A stretch of DNA of 64,000 nucleotides from G963665815 sp942492065 (GTDB taxonomy: Bacteria; Cloacimonadota; Cloacimonadia; Cloacimonadales; JAIOQZ01). Position numbers and translations under genes: made by a program. This document shows, piece by piece, positions 18,102-27,596 of this stretch; the stretch's first letter is position 1, and the number at the start of each line of letters is the position of its first letter. Under the pieces are notes generated by a model. It did not search any database. It had not been told where the DNA came from and saw only the letters and a list, made by a program, of their open reading frames with translations. The DNA lies in the NCBI GenBank assembly GCA_942492065.1, contig CALODV010000008.1:372001-436000 (forward strand), in the 5' to 3' direction.

Positions 18102-18148
18102 AAGCTGTACTGCAATAACAAGTGTTACATCAGCAGTGCAGCTTTTTT
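18102..18148 (+). terminator. Rho-independent terminator between convergent genes
   Basis: AAGCTGTACTGC (18102-18113) pairs with GCAGTGCAGCTT (18133-18144) through a 12-bp stem containing one G-U pair, followed by TTTTTT. It ends the ABC operon on the plus strand. The second arm lies inside the last codons and stop of the convergent kinase gene, so stem and coding sequence are constrained together. Confidence 0.8.
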
Positions 18149-19279
18149 ATGCATAACAGGGATTTTTATATAGAATGTTGTACCGGTTTCTTCAGAACTG
18201 TTAAAGCCAACTTCACCATCCAGATATTTTTCTCCAAACAGTTTTATGCTGTAAGTTCCAATCCCACGACCTTTACCTTTTGTTGAAAAAGATCTGCTGA
18301 ATATCTGCAACTGGTTTAATGGATCTATATAACTCATATTGTGAACACTGAATAGGGCATTGTCCCCATTTCTGACACAAGAAAGTGTGACAGTATCTCC
18401 GGTGGAGGATGCTTCTATTGCATTTTTAGTCATATTGATCAATACACGTTGAAGCAGAGATTTTTCTGTGAATATGCTGAAATCTTCTGATTCATCAGTT
18501 ATTACAACATAAATATCTGTAACGAAATCACTTGATGCGTATAAATCTGCAATTTGTCTCAGTAATAGTTTCGTGTGCAGTTCCGAAATAACAATATCTA
18601 GTGTTCCTTTTTCAGCAAGTAAAAGTTTCTTATGGGCTGAAATCTCTTCGGACAGCCTCAGGCTGGCATTATGAATGGTTCTGGAATAAGTATTGTGAGA
18701 TTCAGAGTCGGAAGGATCTGTAAGCAGTTCGGAATAGCTTGTAATCAGCATCAGCAAATTGTTGATATCATGGAAGAAAGTCCTTTCCAGAACTTCTTTA
18801 CGCTTTTGGTCGCTTATATCCTCCAGACTGACGAAAGTATATCTGCCTTTGGCAAAATAGTATGGAGTTACCCATACTTTAAAGTCATAAGATTCGTTAT
18901 CTAAAGTGTTTATCCTGCATTCATAGCAAGCTTCTTCAGAAAGATTGTCAATTTCTGTTATAGCTTTATCAGCACCACACTCTTTACAGAATACAGTACT
19001 GCCACAACCATCTTCGGTTTCAGTAGAGTGGATACAGTTAAATAATTCACCAAGACGTTTCCCCAAAATGTTTTCATGAAGGGGTTTATCCAGGGATTGA
19101 GCAAGATTCTTATTGAAGAATATAATCTGTCTGTGATGATTTAGTATAACAACTATGCAGGGAACAGAATCGGATATCCTCTTCAGGAACCCTGAATTTT
19201 TCAGTAAGTCAAAGCAGAAGTTAATCTGTTCTTCTTTCTCTCTTTTAGTTGGATCGAAGTTTATTCCGGAATCTTGCAT
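18125..19279 (-). CDS. PAS sensor histidine kinase, paralog 1
   Basis: 384 residues from the second ATG (19279), which has GGAG five bases upstream; the ATG at 19282 is too close to it. No membrane segment, so cytosolic. PAS domain about 35-160 with cysteines NC-IHSTETEDGCG-STVFCKECG and ECRI. H-box FFHDINNLL near 183 with the phosphoacceptor His; N-box NMTKNAIEAS near 300; G-box GKGRGIGTYSIKLFGEKYL near 340. No receiver domain, and no response regulator is seen in the window. It is the last of three tandem paralogs. A promoter TTGACA-17-TATTTT lies in the gap upstream. Confidence 0.88.
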   Translation of the reverse strand: MQDSGINFDPTKREKEEQINFCFDLLKNSGFLKRISDSVPCIVVILNHHRQIIFFNKNLAQSLDKPLHENILGKRLGELFNCIHSTETEDGCGSTVFCKECGADKAITEIDNLSEEACYECRINTLDNESYDFKVWVTPYYFAKGRYTFVSLEDISDQKRKEVLERTFFHDINNLLMLITSYSELLTDPSDSESHNTYSRTIHNASLRLSEEISAHKKLLLAEKGTLDIVISELHTKLLLRQIADLYASSDFVTDIYVVITDESEDFSIFTEKSLLQRVLINMTKNAIEASSTGDTVTLSCVRNGDNALFSVHNMSYIDPLNQLQIFSRSFSTKGKGRGIGTYSIKLFGEKYLDGEVGFNSSEETGTTFYIKIPVMHKKAALLM

Positions 19280-19308
19280 CATTTCTCCATAAAAGTACTA
19301 TAATCAAA

Positions 19309-19337
19309 AAAATATTATCTACTTGTAAATTTGTCAA
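19309..19337 (-). promoter_or_regulatory. Promoter of kinase paralog 1
   Basis: On the minus strand TTGACA (19337-19332) is followed after 17 bases by TATTTT (19314-19309), about 30 bases before the start codon. It suggests this kinase can be transcribed separately from its upstream paralog. Confidence 0.5.
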
Positions 19338-19367
19338 CTAAATTGCAATATCAAAAATAAATATGAA

Positions 19368-20510
19368 TTAATTTTCAATATTTATTGGAATGGAGATACT
19401 GAAGACAGTGCCTTTGAAGATATCTGATTCGAACCAGACTTTACCGTTAAGGTATTTTTCTCCAAACAGTTTCATGCTGTAAGTGCCAATACCTCGACCT
19501 TTACCTTTTGTGGAAAATGAACGCTGAAAGATTTGACCTTGATCTATATATGGTATGTATCCGCAGTTGTGAACACTGAAAATAATATTACTGTCCTCAA
19601 CATAGCAATTGACTTTAACATCTCCGCATTCTGTAGTTGCTTCCAATGCATTTTTTGTCATATTGTTAAGGATTCTCAGGAGAATTGCTTTGTCTGTCTT
19701 AAATTCAACAATCATGACATCATCATCAATAATAATGTGTTTGTCTGCCCATGCTTCACTTTTGGTGAACAAAGTTGTCAATTCAGCCAATATCTCTATT
19801 GAGTTAATTTCTGTCATGTGTACAGCCAGGCTTCCATTCTCAGCCTGAATTATTCTTTTGTGAGTATCAATCTCATCTTTCATTCTTATAGCTGCTGTTT
19901 TTATTGAATTCAGAAATTTATCTTTTGATGGATGATCCAGATCAACAGTGAGCAGTTCAGAATAAGCATTGATAATATGTAAAAGATTATTTATGTCATG
20001 AAAAAAAGTATGTTCGAGAACTTCTTTTCTTTTGTGTTCACTGATATCTTCCAGACTTACAAATGTGAAAGCTTTGTCATTAAATTCATATACAGTAGAC
20101 ATAACTCTGAAGTCAAAAGAATCATTCTTAGTTGTGGTGATTCTACACTCGAAAGCAGAGTTACTATTATGGCTTTTTGATGAGTCTATTACAGATTTAG
20201 CAATGCCGCACTCACTACAGAAATCGGAAAAGCCGCAGCCTTTGCCTGTACTTTTAGCATTAATACAGTTGAATATATCTCCGAGTTTTTTTCCAATAAT
20301 TTGCAGATCATCAATAAGGTCAATCTCAGGGTATTCTGCTTTGAGTAGATTTGGTAGATTCTGATTGTAGTATTCAATTTGCTTTTCATCATTGATGACC
20401 AGAACAATACAAGGAAGTGTGTCTGCCATCTTCCTTATTAATGCAGATTCCTTAAGATTATCAAAACAAGAATCATCATTAATTTTCTGTAATTTTAGCG
20501 TGTGACTCAT
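19368..20510 (-). CDS. PAS sensor histidine kinase, paralog 2
   Basis: 380 residues; GGAG 5 bases before the ATG. Same order as its neighbours: PAS with FNCINA...GKGCG-FSDFCSECG and ECRI cysteines, DHp helix with EHTFFHDINNLLHIINAY, N-box NMTKNALEATTE, and G-box GRGIGTYSMKLFGEKYLNG. The nearly invariant FQRSFSTKGKGRGIG in all three copies indicates recent duplication, while the PAS sensor parts have diverged more. No membrane segment. The 154-base gap upstream carries AT-rich promoter-like sequence. Confidence 0.88.
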   Translation of the reverse strand: MSHTLKLQKINDDSCFDNLKESALIRKMADTLPCIVLVINDEKQIEYYNQNLPNLLKAEYPEIDLIDDLQIIGKKLGDIFNCINAKSTGKGCGFSDFCSECGIAKSVIDSSKSHNSNSAFECRITTTKNDSFDFRVMSTVYEFNDKAFTFVSLEDISEHKRKEVLEHTFFHDINNLLHIINAYSELLTVDLDHPSKDKFLNSIKTAAIRMKDEIDTHKRIIQAENGSLAVHMTEINSIEILAELTTLFTKSEAWADKHIIIDDDVMIVEFKTDKAILLRILNNMTKNALEATTECGDVKVNCYVEDSNIIFSVHNCGYIPYIDQGQIFQRSFSTKGKGRGIGTYSMKLFGEKYLNGKVWFESDIFKGTVFSISIPINIEN

Positions 20511-20664
20511 TAGTTCTCCAGTTTTAAATTACCAATGTATAATACAATGCTTGAATTGTGTCGAACTGTGTCAAGTGAATTCTGACAAAGTCATACATTT
20601 GCTTAGCTATATTACTCTTTAAAATTTAAAAATTTATGTCAATATTCGATCGCTGATATAAGTA

Positions 20665-21819
20665 TCAGAAGACTGACTTTGTATTGGTGAAGTTTACAGG
20701 GATTGACAGGTAGAAAGTTGTTCCATGTTTTTTGTCAGACTTAAACCAGACTCTGCCTTTAAGGTATTTCTCTCCGAATAATTTCATACTGTAAGTTCCT
20801 ATACCGCGTCCTTTTCCCTTTGTTGAAAAAGACCTTTGAAATATCTGCAGCTGAGATGATCTGGGCATACACCCAATGTTGGAAACGCTGAACTCGGCAT
20901 CTTGACCTTTCTTTACAACTCTGATTATTACATTCTGGTTCTCACAGGATGCTTCCAGAGCATTTTTAATCATGTTATTCAAGATTCTCACTAACAAGGC
21001 TTTATCTGTATATATCTTAAAATCATGTGAGTTATTATTGATAATAACCTTTCGACCTCCAAATAGATTTGAATTGTCATAGAAATCTGTGAGTTCTCGT
21101 AATGTTCCAATGGAATCCAGAGAATCAGTGTTAACGTTAAGACTGCCATTTTCAGCCTGAAGCAGTTTTTGCTGAGAGGAGATTTCCTCAGAAAGTTGAA
21201 GTCCTACCGAGCATATTGAGCCTATGTATTCGCGCTGCATATTTTGATTATCAGATAGTTTAAGTATAGATGAATAGCCAATCAGTATCATCAGGAGGTT
21301 GTTTATATCATGAAAGAAAGTTCTTTCAAGTACTTCTTTTCTCTTCTCATTGCTGATGTCAATTACACTGAAAATCGTATACTTTTTGTCGTTAAACAAG
21401 TAAGGAGATGCCCATACTTTCAAGTCAAGAGCAGTTTTGTCTCTTGTTGTTATTCTGCATTCAAAACATGTTATTATGCTAAGATTCTGTGATTGAAGTA
21501 TTGCATTAACAGCTCCGCATTCTCGACAGAATTCTGATGTACCGCATCCTGAAAACTCATTATGTGCATGGATACAGTTGAGAAGTTCCCCTGGTCTTTT
21601 TCCAATGATTTCTTTCTCAGTTTTTATTTGCAAGCTTTTCATCAAAATATGATTGAAATATACAATCTGTCTTTCTTTATTCAGTATCATTACGATACTG
21701 GGTAATGAATTAGTTGCCTGGTGAAATGGATCTATGGATACAAATCTTCTGTAATCTGTTGTTACTTGTTCTCCGGAAGTTCTCTCACCCGGAGCGAACA
21801 TTGTTCTTTGATTTTCCAT
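20665..21819 (-). CDS. PAS sensor histidine kinase, paralog 3
   Basis: 384 residues from the ATG at 21819, chosen because AGGAG lies six bases upstream and the length then matches its paralogs; a longer frame starts at 21879 without a ribosome binding site. PAS domain with LNCIHAHNEFSGCG-TSEFCRECG and FECRI, H-box ERTFFHDINNLLMILIGY, N-box NMIKNALEAS, G-box GRGIGTYSMKLFGEKYLKG. First gene of the trio on this strand, directly downstream of the amidotransferase-like trio. Confidence 0.88.
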   Translation of the reverse strand: MENQRTMFAPGERTSGEQVTTDYRRFVSIDPFHQATNSLPSIVMILNKERQIVYFNHILMKSLQIKTEKEIIGKRPGELLNCIHAHNEFSGCGTSEFCRECGAVNAILQSQNLSIITCFECRITTRDKTALDLKVWASPYLFNDKKYTIFSVIDISNEKRKEVLERTFFHDINNLLMILIGYSSILKLSDNQNMQREYIGSICSVGLQLSEEISSQQKLLQAENGSLNVNTDSLDSIGTLRELTDFYDNSNLFGGRKVIINNNSHDFKIYTDKALLVRILNNMIKNALEASCENQNVIIRVVKKGQDAEFSVSNIGCMPRSSQLQIFQRSFSTKGKGRGIGTYSMKLFGEKYLKGRVWFKSDKKHGTTFYLSIPVNFTNTKSVF

Positions 21820-21889
21820 AACTACTCCTGTTGACATAAATATAAGTGTTTTGAGGGTAAAAAAAAGCAAATTCCGCACAAATTGTGCA

Positions 21890-21921
21890 TAAAAAACAGG
21901 CTGCCGATTTCTCGGCAGTCT
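21890..21921 (-). terminator. Terminator of secreted paralog 1
   Basis: On the minus strand AGACTGCCGA-GAAA-TCGGCAGCCT (21921-21898), a stem capped by a GAAA tetraloop, is followed by GTTTTTTAT. It separates the amidotransferase-like genes from the kinase genes. The two sister genes end with nearly the same hairpin. Confidence 0.8.
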
Positions 21922-21942
21922 ATAATATAAGTAATTCAGAGG

Positions 21943-24576
21943 TTATTTAAGCAGAATCATTTTATTGATCTTTGAATAATCATTTGTAGTCAGTTTATAA
22001 AAATAAACACCGCTGGAAACATCGCTTCCATTGTCATCCTTACCATTCCAGACAATAGAATGGTCTCCTGCTGTCATAAACTCATTTGTGATAGTTCTAA
22101 CTTTCTGACCTTTCATATTGTAGACAGTCAGAATGGCTTGAGAATCTTCTTTGAGTGAGAAGCTGATTGAAGTTTCAGGATTGAATGGGTTAGGGTAGTT
22201 TCCTTTAAGGTAAGTTCTTAGTCCATTATCCGGGGCTTCTTCGTAATATCCGCTGCCAGCAACTGAATTTCCCCAGCTAACAATGCCTGTGGAAGGATCA
22301 TTAAAGAAGTATACCGCACCTCTATTATCGTCGTTATCATGTCCCAGCGATCCAATAATCATGTTTTCAGCGTCATAAGCTACATCGCATCCAAATAGTT
22401 GTTTTTGACCGGTTCCATAACTATAGAATTTTTTCATGATAGTTCCCAGATTATCATAACTGTAAGCAGCCCCTCTAAAATGTACATCTTTTGCACCAAC
22501 AACGGCATGTTGTTCTTCTATAGCTACGGAATAACCGAAGTATGGTCTGTAGTCAAAAGTCTCCTCTGCATTGATAACTGTTTTACATGAAATGTAAGCA
22601 GCACCCTGGTAATTATATCCCTGTATGTATCCTCTGACTCCGGGTGCCCCAACAATGAGGTCGTAACCGGTTGGTCCTGTTTTAAATGCTTCGGAATCAG
22701 TTCCCAAAGGGTTAGTATATACTTTAGCCTTATCGCAGAGCATATCAAGGTCCAGATCCCAGCCATAATAGTCTCTTGTTGATACTTCTACCGGTGCTGT
22801 AAATGCTGATTCAGTGCCATCGTTAAAATATATGAATCTGATTGAGCCAGAGTCTGTACCATTATAGTTATGTCCGGGACCACCGGCAACTGCAATATAT
22901 TTATTTATATCAACTGCCCATCCGAAATATTGATTATTTTCCATACCATAAGATGTCTGCATGGTTGTTAATATACCATTAGCAGGAGCAAGACTGTTTG
23001 TTTTGTAGATTCTTACCATTCCCATATTTGACAGAAACAGGTTGTCATTATATGGGGCTCCTGCTGCAACATATCCACCATGATTGACTGCAACAGAGAA
23101 TCCAAGCTGATCATTTGAGTTTATCCCATAAGCCAGTTGATTTAGATTAAAAGAATCAGTGAGAGGACTATATCTGTATCTATAAACAGCACCACAATTG
23201 GTTGACAGATAATTATCTTCACCGGGACATCCCACAGCAATATAATCATCATCTATGGAAACAGAATAACCGAATTTATCTGATGTTCCAGGATTTGGCA
23301 GCTCTAGATCCTGGAAGTGCTCCCATACACCTTGAGCATTTATCTTGTAAATGTATGCTGCACCGGAATAAGAGACACCATTGGTATGCTCATAAGGAGC
23401 TCCAACAACAGCGTAATCACCGTCAATGGAAACAGATTGACCAAAGTAACAGCTGTTCGTGATGTCATCCGGGGCATTAACAATCTGAATATCAAAGATG
23501 TCATCATGAAGTTCGGGTTCATGATCAGGAGACAGTTTAACAAGATCATATTGCTGAAGTTGAACTCCTCCTTCCGGATCAAGGGTTTTTACACCGTAGA
23601 ACTCTCCATGGTCAATATAGGAGAGATCATGACGTAAGTCTGCTAATGGTGAGTTTCTGAAAAGGTATAACGATTCTCCGTCACTGAGAACAAAGTTCGC
23701 AATATTGCTCCAGTAATCATCTTCATCATCATCGTTAGCATCCTGAATCATTGCCCTTATATCTTCACCCCATATATCTGTCTGATTCAAAGCTTCAATT
23801 ATACCTTCTTCAACATTTCCATTGTTTTCTCTAACAAAATACATGATGTAGTTGAAGAATATCTCACTATCAGATATTTGAGTATGACTATAACCATTGT
23901 TTGGCGGATGTGTTGTCCACCAGGCATCGTTGACAAGAAGACTGTCCATTGCCCACATCTCAACTGAAGGTATTGTTCCATTTGCCATGAAAGTGTATGT
24001 CCTGTTTAAACCAAGATCTGCATCAACGAGTGTATATGGATGATTTCCCAAACTGACAGTAGCTTTTCTGGCATGTCCCATAATGATTCTCGCTGTTTCG
24101 TTATCGAAATCATTTGGGACTACATGAGGTGATTCATTCAGTATTCTTGAATAAGCATAAGCCAGTGGTTTGTTTGCATCAGGTAAACTATCCCAAACTG
24201 TACCATGATAATAATCATCATTTAATCCTCTGAGAAAGAACTTCTGACAACCTGCGTCACTGAAGTTCTCATTATCCCAGACAATGTTACTTCCTTCTCT
24301 GTAGAAAACAAGGCCATATCCGTCATCATTGCTTTTTCTTCGAGCCCAGAAGTTTCCTAATGTACTTAAATAAGGTGGTTGATAATTCGAATTATTAGAC
24401 ATTAACATCAAGTATTCGAAGTAATCGAAAGGATCGTTAAAATCACCGGTAACTTCATCCTGTTCAGAAATAGTGTAGTCATCTTTTGCCAGTAAAGCCA
24501 TTAAATCGCAATCTGCATACATTAAAGCAGATGCCAGTACAAATAAGATGGCAATTAGTAATAACTTGTTATTCAT
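21943..24576 (-). CDS. Secreted class-II amidotransferase-like / FG-GAP protein with sorting tail, paralog 1
   Basis: 877 residues. Signal peptide 1-21. Residues ~23-350 match class-II glutamine amidotransferases of the YafJ/EgtC type in order: Cys23 in CDLMALLAK, DGYGLVFY, GHARKAT followed by GNHPYTL, FMANGTI (the 'HNG' position), SDSEIFFNYIMYF and NFVLSDGESLYLF. Residues ~375-740 contain about six FG-GAP units (FGQSVSIDGDYAVVGAPY; FGYSVSIDDDYIAVGCPGEDN) forming an integrin-type beta-propeller. Residues ~790-877 are a FlgD-Ig-like sorting domain (YPNPFNPETSISF to INKMILLK), implying outer-membrane export. The substrate is unknown. Whether Cys23 becomes the N-terminal residue, as Ntn catalysis needs, is uncertain: cleavage after Ala21 would leave Asp22 first. 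Confidence 0.78.
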   Translation of the reverse strand: MNNKLLLIAILFVLASALMYADCDLMALLAKDDYTISEQDEVTGDFNDPFDYFEYLMLMSNNSNYQPPYLSTLGNFWARRKSNDDGYGLVFYREGSNIVWDNENFSDAGCQKFFLRGLNDDYYHGTVWDSLPDANKPLAYAYSRILNESPHVVPNDFDNETARIIMGHARKATVSLGNHPYTLVDADLGLNRTYTFMANGTIPSVEMWAMDSLLVNDAWWTTHPPNNGYSHTQISDSEIFFNYIMYFVRENNGNVEEGIIEALNQTDIWGEDIRAMIQDANDDDEDDYWSNIANFVLSDGESLYLFRNSPLADLRHDLSYIDHGEFYGVKTLDPEGGVQLQQYDLVKLSPDHEPELHDDIFDIQIVNAPDDITNSCYFGQSVSIDGDYAVVGAPYEHTNGVSYSGAAYIYKINAQGVWEHFQDLELPNPGTSDKFGYSVSIDDDYIAVGCPGEDNYLSTNCGAVYRYRYSPLTDSFNLNQLAYGINSNDQLGFSVAVNHGGYVAAGAPYNDNLFLSNMGMVRIYKTNSLAPANGILTTMQTSYGMENNQYFGWAVDINKYIAVAGGPGHNYNGTDSGSIRFIYFNDGTESAFTAPVEVSTRDYYGWDLDLDMLCDKAKVYTNPLGTDSEAFKTGPTGYDLIVGAPGVRGYIQGYNYQGAAYISCKTVINAEETFDYRPYFGYSVAIEEQHAVVGAKDVHFRGAAYSYDNLGTIMKKFYSYGTGQKQLFGCDVAYDAENMIIGSLGHDNDDNRGAVYFFNDPSTGIVSWGNSVAGSGYYEEAPDNGLRTYLKGNYPNPFNPETSISFSLKEDSQAILTVYNMKGQKVRTITNEFMTAGDHSIVWNGKDDNGSDVSSGVYFYKLTTNDYSKINKMILLK

Positions 24577-24690
24577 TTTTCTTTCCTCAACATTTTACTG
24601 CATGAGCAGTCGATTCAGTATATGTTCCCTCAAGCATACACACAATTACAATAATCATCCTTCAAGATGTAAGATGTATCCCGCACATAA
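24577..24690 (-). ncRNA. Structured 5' leader of paralog 1
   Basis: On the minus strand the leader can form four successive hairpins: ATGTG-CGGGA-TACAT (24688-24674), TCTTGAAGGA (24666-24657), a nine-bp stem closed by loop TGAGGG (24641-24618; one mismatch and a G-U pair) and ACTGC-TCAT-GCAGT (24610-24597). GAGG and the ATG follow. The same four stems precede both sister genes, with base changes that mostly keep pairing. Confidence 0.6.
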
Positions 24691-24752
24691 ACTCAGCGAA
24701 AATTAAGTGACAAGAAGGTTTGATCTCAATATTGAGTGCAATCAATTCAATC

Positions 24753-24776
24753 AGGCTGCCGATTTCTCGACAGCCT
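24753..24776 (-). terminator. Hairpin after paralog 2
   Basis: AGGCTGTCGA-GAAA-TCGGCAGCCT read on the minus strand, 10-bp stem with one wobble pair and a GAAA loop, placed shortly after the paralog 2 stop. The following sequence (GATTGAATTG) has no T-run, so termination may be weak or the hairpin may protect the 3' end. Confidence 0.6.
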
Positions 24777-24797
24777 GTAATGAAAGCAATTCAGAGG

Positions 24798-27419
24798 CTA
24801 TTTCATCAGAATCATTTTATTGATCTGTGAATAATTCTTTGTAGTAAGTTTATAGAAGTATACTCCACTGGAAACATCGCTTCCATTGTCATCTTTACCG
24901 TTCCATACAATAGAATGGTCTCCGGATGTCATAAACTCATTTACAAGAGTTTTAACTTTCTGACCTTTCATGTTGTATACAGTAACGCTGGCTTGAGTTT
25001 CTTCTTTGAGTGAGAAGTTGATTGAAGTTTCAGGATTGAATGGGTTAGGATAGTTTCCTTTGAGACAAGTTCTTAGACCTGCATCAGGTGTTTCTTCGGA
25101 GTAGCCTGCACCTGAAGCAAGGCTGGTCCTTGATGAAAATACTGACATTAATGGGTAATCCAGGAAGTAAACTGCACCATTAGAATCATCGTTTGGATGG
25201 TTATAAACTCCCATCATTAAGGTAATTGCATCATAGGCTACATCACATCCGAAATATTGATAATCGTTAGACTGATAACTGTAGAAGCGATCAAGGAATG
25301 TGCCTGTATAGCTGTAAGTATAGACTCCACCTCTTAAATTAGATTTTTTAGCACCTACAACAGCCTGTTGTTTTTCTATGGCGACTGAACTGCCAAAGAA
25401 AGGTCTGTAAGTAAATGTTTCTACAGGATTTAATTCGGTTAGACAGGAGATATAAGCTTTTCCCTGATAATTATAGCCAGATGGTGTGTTTGATATTCCC
25501 GGAGCACCAACAATCATATCATAACCTGTTGGTTTTGTCTTGAATGCCACTGATGTGATTCCGCCGGAACTAACACTTACATCTGAACAATCTGATGCCA
25601 GATCTAGTGAATATCCGTAATAGTCATTTTCATCAACCTGGAATGGAGCTGTAAACGCAGTCTCTGTACCGGAATTGAATAAAATGAATTTGATCGAACC
25701 TGAATTAGTATCATATAAGTCATGCCCCGGAGCTCCACCTACAGCCAGATGTTTATTTATATCGACAGACCAGCCGTAATATGCATAAGCTTCAGTACCA
25801 TATGACTGTTGTATGTCTAAAAGAGGATCAGATGCTGTTCCGCTTGTGTCGGTTTTAAATATTCTGACGATACCTACTGAGTTTCCAGCAAGTGAATCAT
25901 AATACGGAGAACCAGCAGCAACATAACCTCCATGGTTTACTGCTACGGAAAATCCAAATTGATCATATGCGTTGTTGCCCATGGCATGCTGGTCTGTCAG
26001 CCAGCTATTAAAAAGACTATTATACTTGTATCTGTAAACTGCACCGCAGTTAGATGTTGTTCCATCATCTTCTCCCGGACAGCCTACTACTATATAGTCA
26101 TCATCAATAGCTACAGAGTAACCAAATTTGTCATAAGTACTTGGGTTGTTAAGAGTAAGTGTCTGGAACAGTACCCAATCATCACTCGCATTTTTCTTAT
26201 AAACATAAGCAGCTCCGGCTGCACTGGTAGAACCATTATGATTATCATAAGGCGCGCCAACAACTGCAAAGTCTCCATCAACATCTACTGTATATCCAAA
26301 TCTGGAGTTTACGGTACTCATTCCCGGTTCAATTACAACCTGCATATCAAATACATTTTCATAAACTTCAGGAGCATGATCAGGAGAAAGCTTAACAAGG
26401 TCAAATTGGTCAACCAGTGTACCACCTTCAGGTGCTAATGTTTTCACTGCATAGAATTCACCGACATCCTTGTATGACAATTCATGACGTAAGTCATAAG
26501 GACTGGCATTTGTAAACAAATAGAGTGATTCTCCATCACTGAAAACAAAATTTGCCACATTCTTCCAGAAATCCTCGCTGTATTCAACTGGGTTCATTAA
26601 CATGTTTCTGATATCCGCACCGTTAATATCAGTTTGATTTATAGCTGAAATAATTCCTTCAGCTACATCACCATCATGCTCCTGAATGAAATACATCAAG
26701 TAATGGAAGAGTATTTCTGTATCAGAACAATTAGTGTAATTTGTATAGTTATTTGGGTGGTGGTCAGTCCACCATCCTTGATTGTACAGGAATGTTCTCA
26801 TATTGACATAGCAGCTCGCGTAAAGTGTACCTGTACCCATCATGGAATATGTAATATCTTCATTAAAGAGAGTATCTAATATTGTATATGGATGATTACC
26901 ATCACCAACTGTAGCATGCCTGTCGTGTCCCATTACGATTGTTGCTGTTTCATTATCAAAATCACCAGGGAGAGTAGTTGAAAATTCATTCAAAATTCTT
27001 GCGTATGCAAAAGATAATGCTCTTCCACCACCACTTGGGTTCCATACAGTATCCGGATAGCATGTACCTTCTCCTCTCTGATAAAATAACTGAGCGTTGT
27101 AATTTGATACATAATATTCATTTGGATCAAGAAGTCTGCTTCCGTCTCTGTAGAATACTAAACCATATCCATCATAGTTTTCAACTCTGTTTGCATTCTG
27201 TCCTTGTAATCCACTGAGGTAAGGTGGGTAAATATAATAGTCATCAGACATCTGCATCATGAATTTGAAATAATCAACAGGATCATTAAAACTACTTGTA
27301 TGCTCCCCTTGATCTGAAATTGTGTAACCGTCTTTTGCGATCATTGCTATCATATCACCAAATGCAAATGATGATACACCAACTAATAAAATAAGTAGAA
27401 ATAAAAACTTGTTATTCAT
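24798..27419 (-). CDS. Secreted amidotransferase-like / FG-GAP protein, paralog 2 (nucleophile Cys absent)
   Basis: 873 residues with the same architecture as paralog 1: signal peptide (MNNKFLFLLILLVGVSSFAFG), amidotransferase-like domain (DGYGLVFYRDGS, GHDRHATVGDGNHPYTI, CSDTEILFHYLMYF, NFVFSDGESLYLF), FG-GAP propeller (FGYTVDVDGDFAVVGAPY and others) and FlgD-like sorting tail ending INKMILMK. The residue matching Cys23 of paralog 1 is Gly here (FGDMIAMIAK), so the usual catalytic mechanism is lost or altered. It is much closer in sequence to paralog 3 than to paralog 1. Probably exported to the cell surface. Confidence 0.78.
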   Translation of the reverse strand: MNNKFLFLLILLVGVSSFAFGDMIAMIAKDGYTISDQGEHTSSFNDPVDYFKFMMQMSDDYYIYPPYLSGLQGQNANRVENYDGYGLVFYRDGSRLLDPNEYYVSNYNAQLFYQRGEGTCYPDTVWNPSGGGRALSFAYARILNEFSTTLPGDFDNETATIVMGHDRHATVGDGNHPYTILDTLFNEDITYSMMGTGTLYASCYVNMRTFLYNQGWWTDHHPNNYTNYTNCSDTEILFHYLMYFIQEHDGDVAEGIISAINQTDINGADIRNMLMNPVEYSEDFWKNVANFVFSDGESLYLFTNASPYDLRHELSYKDVGEFYAVKTLAPEGGTLVDQFDLVKLSPDHAPEVYENVFDMQVVIEPGMSTVNSRFGYTVDVDGDFAVVGAPYDNHNGSTSAAGAAYVYKKNASDDWVLFQTLTLNNPSTYDKFGYSVAIDDDYIVVGCPGEDDGTTSNCGAVYRYKYNSLFNSWLTDQHAMGNNAYDQFGFSVAVNHGGYVAAGSPYYDSLAGNSVGIVRIFKTDTSGTASDPLLDIQQSYGTEAYAYYGWSVDINKHLAVGGAPGHDLYDTNSGSIKFILFNSGTETAFTAPFQVDENDYYGYSLDLASDCSDVSVSSGGITSVAFKTKPTGYDMIVGAPGISNTPSGYNYQGKAYISCLTELNPVETFTYRPFFGSSVAIEKQQAVVGAKKSNLRGGVYTYSYTGTFLDRFYSYQSNDYQYFGCDVAYDAITLMMGVYNHPNDDSNGAVYFLDYPLMSVFSSRTSLASGAGYSEETPDAGLRTCLKGNYPNPFNPETSINFSLKEETQASVTVYNMKGQKVKTLVNEFMTSGDHSIVWNGKDDNGSDVSSGVYFYKLTTKNYSQINKMILMK

Positions 27420-27531
27420 TTTTTTTCCTCAACATTTTTACTGCGTAAGCAGTGATTCAGTATATGTTCCCTCAAACATATACACGAATACAATAATCAT
27501 CCTTAAGGACGTTAAGATGTATCCCGTACAT
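27420..27531 (-). ncRNA. Structured 5' leader of paralog 2
   Basis: Four hairpins in the same order as upstream of paralogs 1 and 3: ATGTA-CGGGA-TACAT (27531-27517), TCCTTAAGGA (27509-27500), GTATATGTT-TGAGGG-AACATATAC (27483-27460, nine perfect pairs in two halves) and ACTGC-TTAC-GCAGT (27453-27440). GAGG lies ahead of the ATG. Loops CGGGA and TGAGGG are the most conserved parts. Confidence 0.6.
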
Positions 27532-27596
27532 AAGTTCATCGAAAATTAAGTGACAAGAAGGTTTGATTTCAATATTGAGTGCAATCCATTTCAATT

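Noticed and set aside
20652..20667. CTGATA/TATCAG palindrome after kinase paralog 3 as a terminator
   Set aside because: Six-bp stem with no T-run; too weak to call.
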